Shown here in pieces: positions 6,740-8,924 of a stretch of 8,924 bases of DNA. How positions within the stretch are numbered: position 1 is the first letter of the stretch; the number at the start of each line of letters is the position of its first letter. The position numbers and the translations under genes were made by a program. Where the stretch lies: NCBI GenBank assembly GCA_903970295.1, contig CAJCHQ010000032.1:1-8924 (forward strand), in the 5' to 3' direction. Below the pieces are notes generated by a model that was not told the DNA's origin, did no database searches, and saw only the letters and a program-made list of their open reading frames with translations. The stretch comes from Bryobacterales bacterium (lineage in GTDB: Bacteria; Cyanobacteriota; Vampirovibrionia; Obscuribacterales; Obscuribacteraceae).

Positions 6740-7585
6740 TTAGCGATCTTTGTCTTGACTGCTGCCGCTGCTGCGCATCCGCTCGTTGAGCGCTTCTTTA
6801 AGCAATTCGTTTTGTTTCAGGAGGGCCTTCAAGTGCTCGTTGGCAATGGCCAACTCGGCATGCAATTCGGCCACTGTTTGCTCGTGCGAAACACCAGTGA
6901 CAGGGTCGCGACCAGGCATCTTGGGCAAAAGCACATATCCTAGTTGCACGGCTTTCAGGGCAGCAGCTGTGCGTGTCGGCACTTTCAGCTTCGCCAGAAT
7001 ACATTCGATATGCTTTTCGACAGTGCGCAATTTCATATCCAGTTCTTCGGAAATTTCTTTATTGCGCAAGTCTAGTCGGATCAGAACTTCGATTTCTCGA
7101 TCGGTGAGATTGCAATTGGGCATCGAAGTCATCGGACTTTGTTTGACCAGTTGAGTAATCTTCGGATCGCAGTAGGGCAAGGCTCTGGTCACTTGTTCGA
7201 TGGCTTCGAACAGTGTGCGCGGCCCCGAGCTTTTCAAACAAAAGCCTCGGGCTCCAGCTCGCATCAATTGATTATGATACTTGGTGGCATGATAAGAGTC
7301 GGTCAAAACCAGGACATTGGAGTTGGGCAATTCCTGGCTGATGCGCCGGCAGACTTCCACCCCATTGAGAACATCGAGATCGACATCGAGAATGACGAAG
7401 TCGGGTCGCAGACGCCGAATCATTTCGGTGGCGGCCATTCCGTCGGCGGCTTCGCCAACAATTTCGACGACTTCAGAGACGACTCGCTTCAAGCCGAAGC
7501 GGATAAGCTCGTGCCTCTCACATAGAACTGTGCGTGGTCTAAACACTGAATGTCGGGTGACCCCGGGTTGTAATGCTGCGTCCAA
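6740..7585 (-). CDS. NarL/FixJ-family response regulator with C-terminal coiled coil
   Basis: Receiver domain about 18-135: phospho-acceptor Asp67 (FVILDVDL), Thr95 (VLVLTD), Lys118 (FCLKSS). The usual acidic pair before the first helix is Glu23-Arg24, so Mg binding may be altered. LuxR-type helix-turn-helix about 158-220: NLTDREIEVLIRLDLRNKEI and TVEKHIECILAKLKVPTRTAA. Then, unlike the usual NarL family that ends here, about 60 further residues with a heptad-like stretch (EQTVAELHAELAIANEHLKALLKQNELLKEALNE, about 235-268), likely a coiled coil, and a polar tail. Expected to bind DNA and regulate transcription on phosphorylation. No histidine kinase lies beside it. Start is TTG, supported by GGAG with a 6-nt spacer; a GTG at residue 14 is the alternative. 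It is convergent with the CHASE3 gene. Confidence 0.92.
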   Translation of the reverse strand: MDAALQPGVTRHSVFRPRTVLCERHELIRFGLKRVVSEVVEIVGEAADGMAATEMIRRLRPDFVILDVDLDVLNGVEVCRRISQELPNSNVLVLTDSYHATKYHNQLMRAGARGFCLKSSGPRTLFEAIEQVTRALPYCDPKITQLVKQSPMTSMPNCNLTDREIEVLIRLDLRNKEISEELDMKLRTVEKHIECILAKLKVPTRTAAALKAVQLGYVLLPKMPGRDPVTGVSHEQTVAELHAELAIANEHLKALLKQNELLKEALNERMRSSGSSQDKDR

Positions 7586-7635
7586 AGAGAACTCCGGTTC
7601 CTAGTTTTCAGGTGTCATTCAAATCTCACTGTCTA

Positions 7636-7641
7636 ATTGTA
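7636..7641 (-). promoter_or_regulatory. Extended -10 promoter candidate for the response regulator
   Basis: On the minus strand TGTTACAAT carries an extended -10 (TGn plus TACAAT). The -35 at proper distance (ATTTAA) is poor, as extended -10 promoters allow. Transcription would start near 7629, giving a leader of about 45 nt before TTG at 7585. Confidence 0.4.
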
Positions 7642-7692
7642 ACAAGCAACAGCGCAGATTAAATGCCTCCTAATTGGCTAAGGTAAGGTATG

Positions 7693-7790
7693 TGCCCGGC
7701 TTCGTCAAGGGCAAAAGTCGGAAAAGCCCGTTTGGGCGCATTTTCCAAGAGGACCCATGGGCAAAATACGCAGTGCGTGGGATAAACCCC
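7693..7790. repeat. Cluster of small inverted repeats in the divergent intergenic region
   Basis: Within about 100 bp: TGCCC/GGGCA (7693-7697 with 7709-7713); GGAAAAGCCC with GGGC-gca-TTTTCC around GTTT (7720-7746, 10 pairs with a 3-nt bulge); the palindrome CCCATGGG (7754-7761); ACGC-AGT-GCGT (7768-7778); and GGG-ATAAA-CCC (7779-7789). GGGCAAAA also occurs twice (7709-7716, 7760-7767), and TTCCAAGAGG twice (7743-7752, 7832-7841). This could be a folded 5' leader of the TPR gene or regulator binding sites; I match it to no known riboswitch. Confidence 0.4.
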
Positions 7791-7880
7791 AATAGACTTG
7801 CCGGTGACCAAATCGTTAAGCTGTCCTCACATTCCAAGAGGCACGCCAGCCTTTTTCACCCCGAAAAGAAAGTGACAAAG

Positions 7881-8924
7881 ATGAGCATCCGGTCAACAAT
7901 CGTTTATTTCAGCGCCACCTTCCTGGCAATCTCCATCGGTCTGTCGGTCACTGCTACCGACGCGCTTGCGACAAAACTTACCGGCTCACCCCTGCCGAGT
8001 AAGAAGGACCTGGCCAATCAACCGGTCGACACTGACGATGGCGTCAAAGTCGATATTCCGGAAAACGGCACGCGCTGGAAGCGCAAGGCTGACTATAGAG
8101 AAGAAGAGCGGATGAAAAAGGAGAAAGCGGCCGACGACGCCAAGAAAGCCGCTGACGCCCAAAAACAAGCTGTGGAAAATGCCCTGAAAGCAAGACAAGG
8201 GCAAGTCGATGCCTATAAACAACAGATTCAAATGTCTGTCGAAGAAAACAATAAAGCCGTCGCTTTTGGCAAAACCGGACATTGGATGGAAGCGATTCAA
8301 TGCCACGAAAAAGCGATTCAATGTGACCCCCGCAACAAGCAATTTCGGATCAATTTATCTGCCGCCCGCACTGCTTACGGTCAACAATTAATGGCTAAAG
8401 GCGACACCGCAACCGCCATCAACCTTTTCAGAACAGCTCTGGTAGCGGCGCCGGACAACGGTTTAGCCGGCAAGTGCCTGGTCCAGGCTTTGAAGAAAGC
8501 CGGATACGACCCGAGCAATCCGGATACCCGCATCAAGTTAGGCGACCAATTAGCTGAAGCCCAAGATTTGCAAGGCGCTTATGTCGAATACAACGCCGCT
8601 ATGCAACTCGATTCATCGGCTCGCTCTTATATAAAGATGGGCGACATCATGTATCGCTACCGCCAAATTCCTCAAGCCGCAAATTATTTCCAACAAGCGA
8701 TTATCAAAGATCCTGATTGCGGCGAAGCTCATCGCCAGATCGGTTTGCTCAAACTAGCGATGGGTGACAGCACAGGTGCTGCCGCCTCGTTGCGCAAAGC
8801 AGTTATCCTCAACCCCAAAGACACAGCCGCCGGTGCTGCTCTGGTCGAACTCTGGCGCAAACAGGTAGCGACCGCACCAGCGGTGGCCGAAAATCATTTA
8901 GGCCTGGCAGGTGCGCTGCAATTG
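7881..8924 (+). CDS. Secreted TPR-repeat protein, partial (C-terminus beyond right edge)
   Basis: Open from ATG 7881 to the window end (348 codons, no stop). Signal peptide 1-30: IRS n-region, hydrophobic core about 6-23, cleavage after ALA (Ala30). Residues 66-118 are Lys/Glu/Ala-rich and probably a helical coil. From about 117 come tetratricopeptide repeats: about 117-150 (GKTGHWMEAIQCHEKAIQCDP), 158-191 (AKGDTATAINLFRTALVAAPDN), 216-244, 247-279 (YRQIPQAANYFQQAIIKDPD), 281-313 (AMGDSTGAAASLRKAVILNPKD), and the start of another at about 337 (AENHLGLAGALQL). TPR arrays bind proteins, so a periplasmic or surface scaffold is likely; no enzymatic motif is seen. The start lacks a strong ribosome site (AAAGAAAG upstream); GTG at 7872 is a possible alternative adding three residues. 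Confidence 0.9.
   Translation, partial: MSIRSTIVYFSATFLAISIGLSVTATDALATKLTGSPLPSKKDLANQPVDTDDGVKVDIPENGTRWKRKADYREEERMKKEKAADDAKKAADAQKQAVENALKARQGQVDAYKQQIQMSVEENNKAVAFGKTGHWMEAIQCHEKAIQCDPRNKQFRINLSAARTAYGQQLMAKGDTATAINLFRTALVAAPDNGLAGKCLVQALKKAGYDPSNPDTRIKLGDQLAEAQDLQGAYVEYNAAMQLDSSARSYIKMGDIMYRYRQIPQAANYFQQAIIKDPDCGEAHRQIGLLKLAMGDSTGAAASLRKAVILNPKDTAAGAALVELWRKQVATAPAVAENHLGLAGALQL

Larger units (their letters stand above)
7586..7880. other. Divergent intergenic region of 295 bp
   Basis: Separates the minus-strand response regulator from the plus-strand TPR gene. It has no open frame that looks like a gene. A weak plus-strand promoter possibility is TTGTAA (7638-7643) with TTAAAT 16 bp further, overlapping the minus-strand -10, so the two promoters could compete. 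The middle holds the inverted-repeat cluster; the last 90 bp contain nothing recognised except the second TTCCAAGAGG copy. Confidence 0.5.

Noticed and set aside
7720..7746. Reading this inverted repeat as an intrinsic terminator
   Set aside because: It sits between divergent genes where no transcript needs to end, and the stem is interrupted by a 3-nt bulge; kept only as part of the repeat cluster.
7986..8342. 118-codon minus-strand open frame with hydrophobic translation
   Set aside because: It lies fully opposite the TPR gene, whose frame gives clear signal peptide and repeats; it is an antisense shadow.

Overview
The window (about 50% GC by eye) reads as an intact bacterial signalling and envelope region. 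Secreted TPR proteins, many membrane-anchored Ser/Thr kinases with an HRDFTPDN catalytic loop, and a conserved SYTxxW linker remind me of Candidatus Obscuribacterales (Vampirovibrionia/Melainabacteria, non-photosynthetic relatives of cyanobacteria). That placement is from memory and is not proven by the sequence. I see no tRNA, rRNA, insertion sequence, phage gene or CRISPR array.

Left block (1-5176, all minus strand). A secreted or periplasmic 551-residue protein of unknown family (5176-3521) is followed by two tandem paralogous membrane Ser/Thr kinases. Kinase A (3412-1322) is complete: two units of two membrane segments plus a PH-like fold, then a kinase domain. Kinase B (from 1329 off the left edge) has one such unit plus the kinase domain. 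Its GTG start overlaps the kinase A stop by 8 nt and has its own GAGG ribosome binding site, so the two are translationally coupled. A 10-bp hairpin lies just after the 551-residue gene, before kinase A.

Middle block (5293-6733, plus strand). A 253-residue protein with one N-terminal and two C-terminal membrane helices around a beta-rich domain is followed by a 203-residue protein that is essentially a bare CHASE3 sensor domain between two membrane helices, with no output domain. Its stop lies 6 bp from the stop of a convergent NarL/FixJ-type response regulator (7585-6740, minus). The regulator starts at TTG and carries an unusual coiled-coil tail after its LuxR helix-turn-helix.

Right block. 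A 295-bp divergent intergenic region (7586-7880) holds an extended -10 candidate for the response regulator and a dense set of small inverted repeats. It leads into a plus-strand secreted TPR protein (7881 to the right edge, C-terminus missing).

Taken together the genes describe sensing at the membrane (PH-like/TM kinases, CHASE3), phosphorylation signalling (Ser/Thr kinases, response regulator) and envelope scaffolding (TPR, 551-residue protein). That they form one pathway is inference. The best candidates for something little described are the TM-PH-kinase pair with altered catalytic motifs and the output-less CHASE3 protein tail-to-tail with the coiled-coil response regulator.
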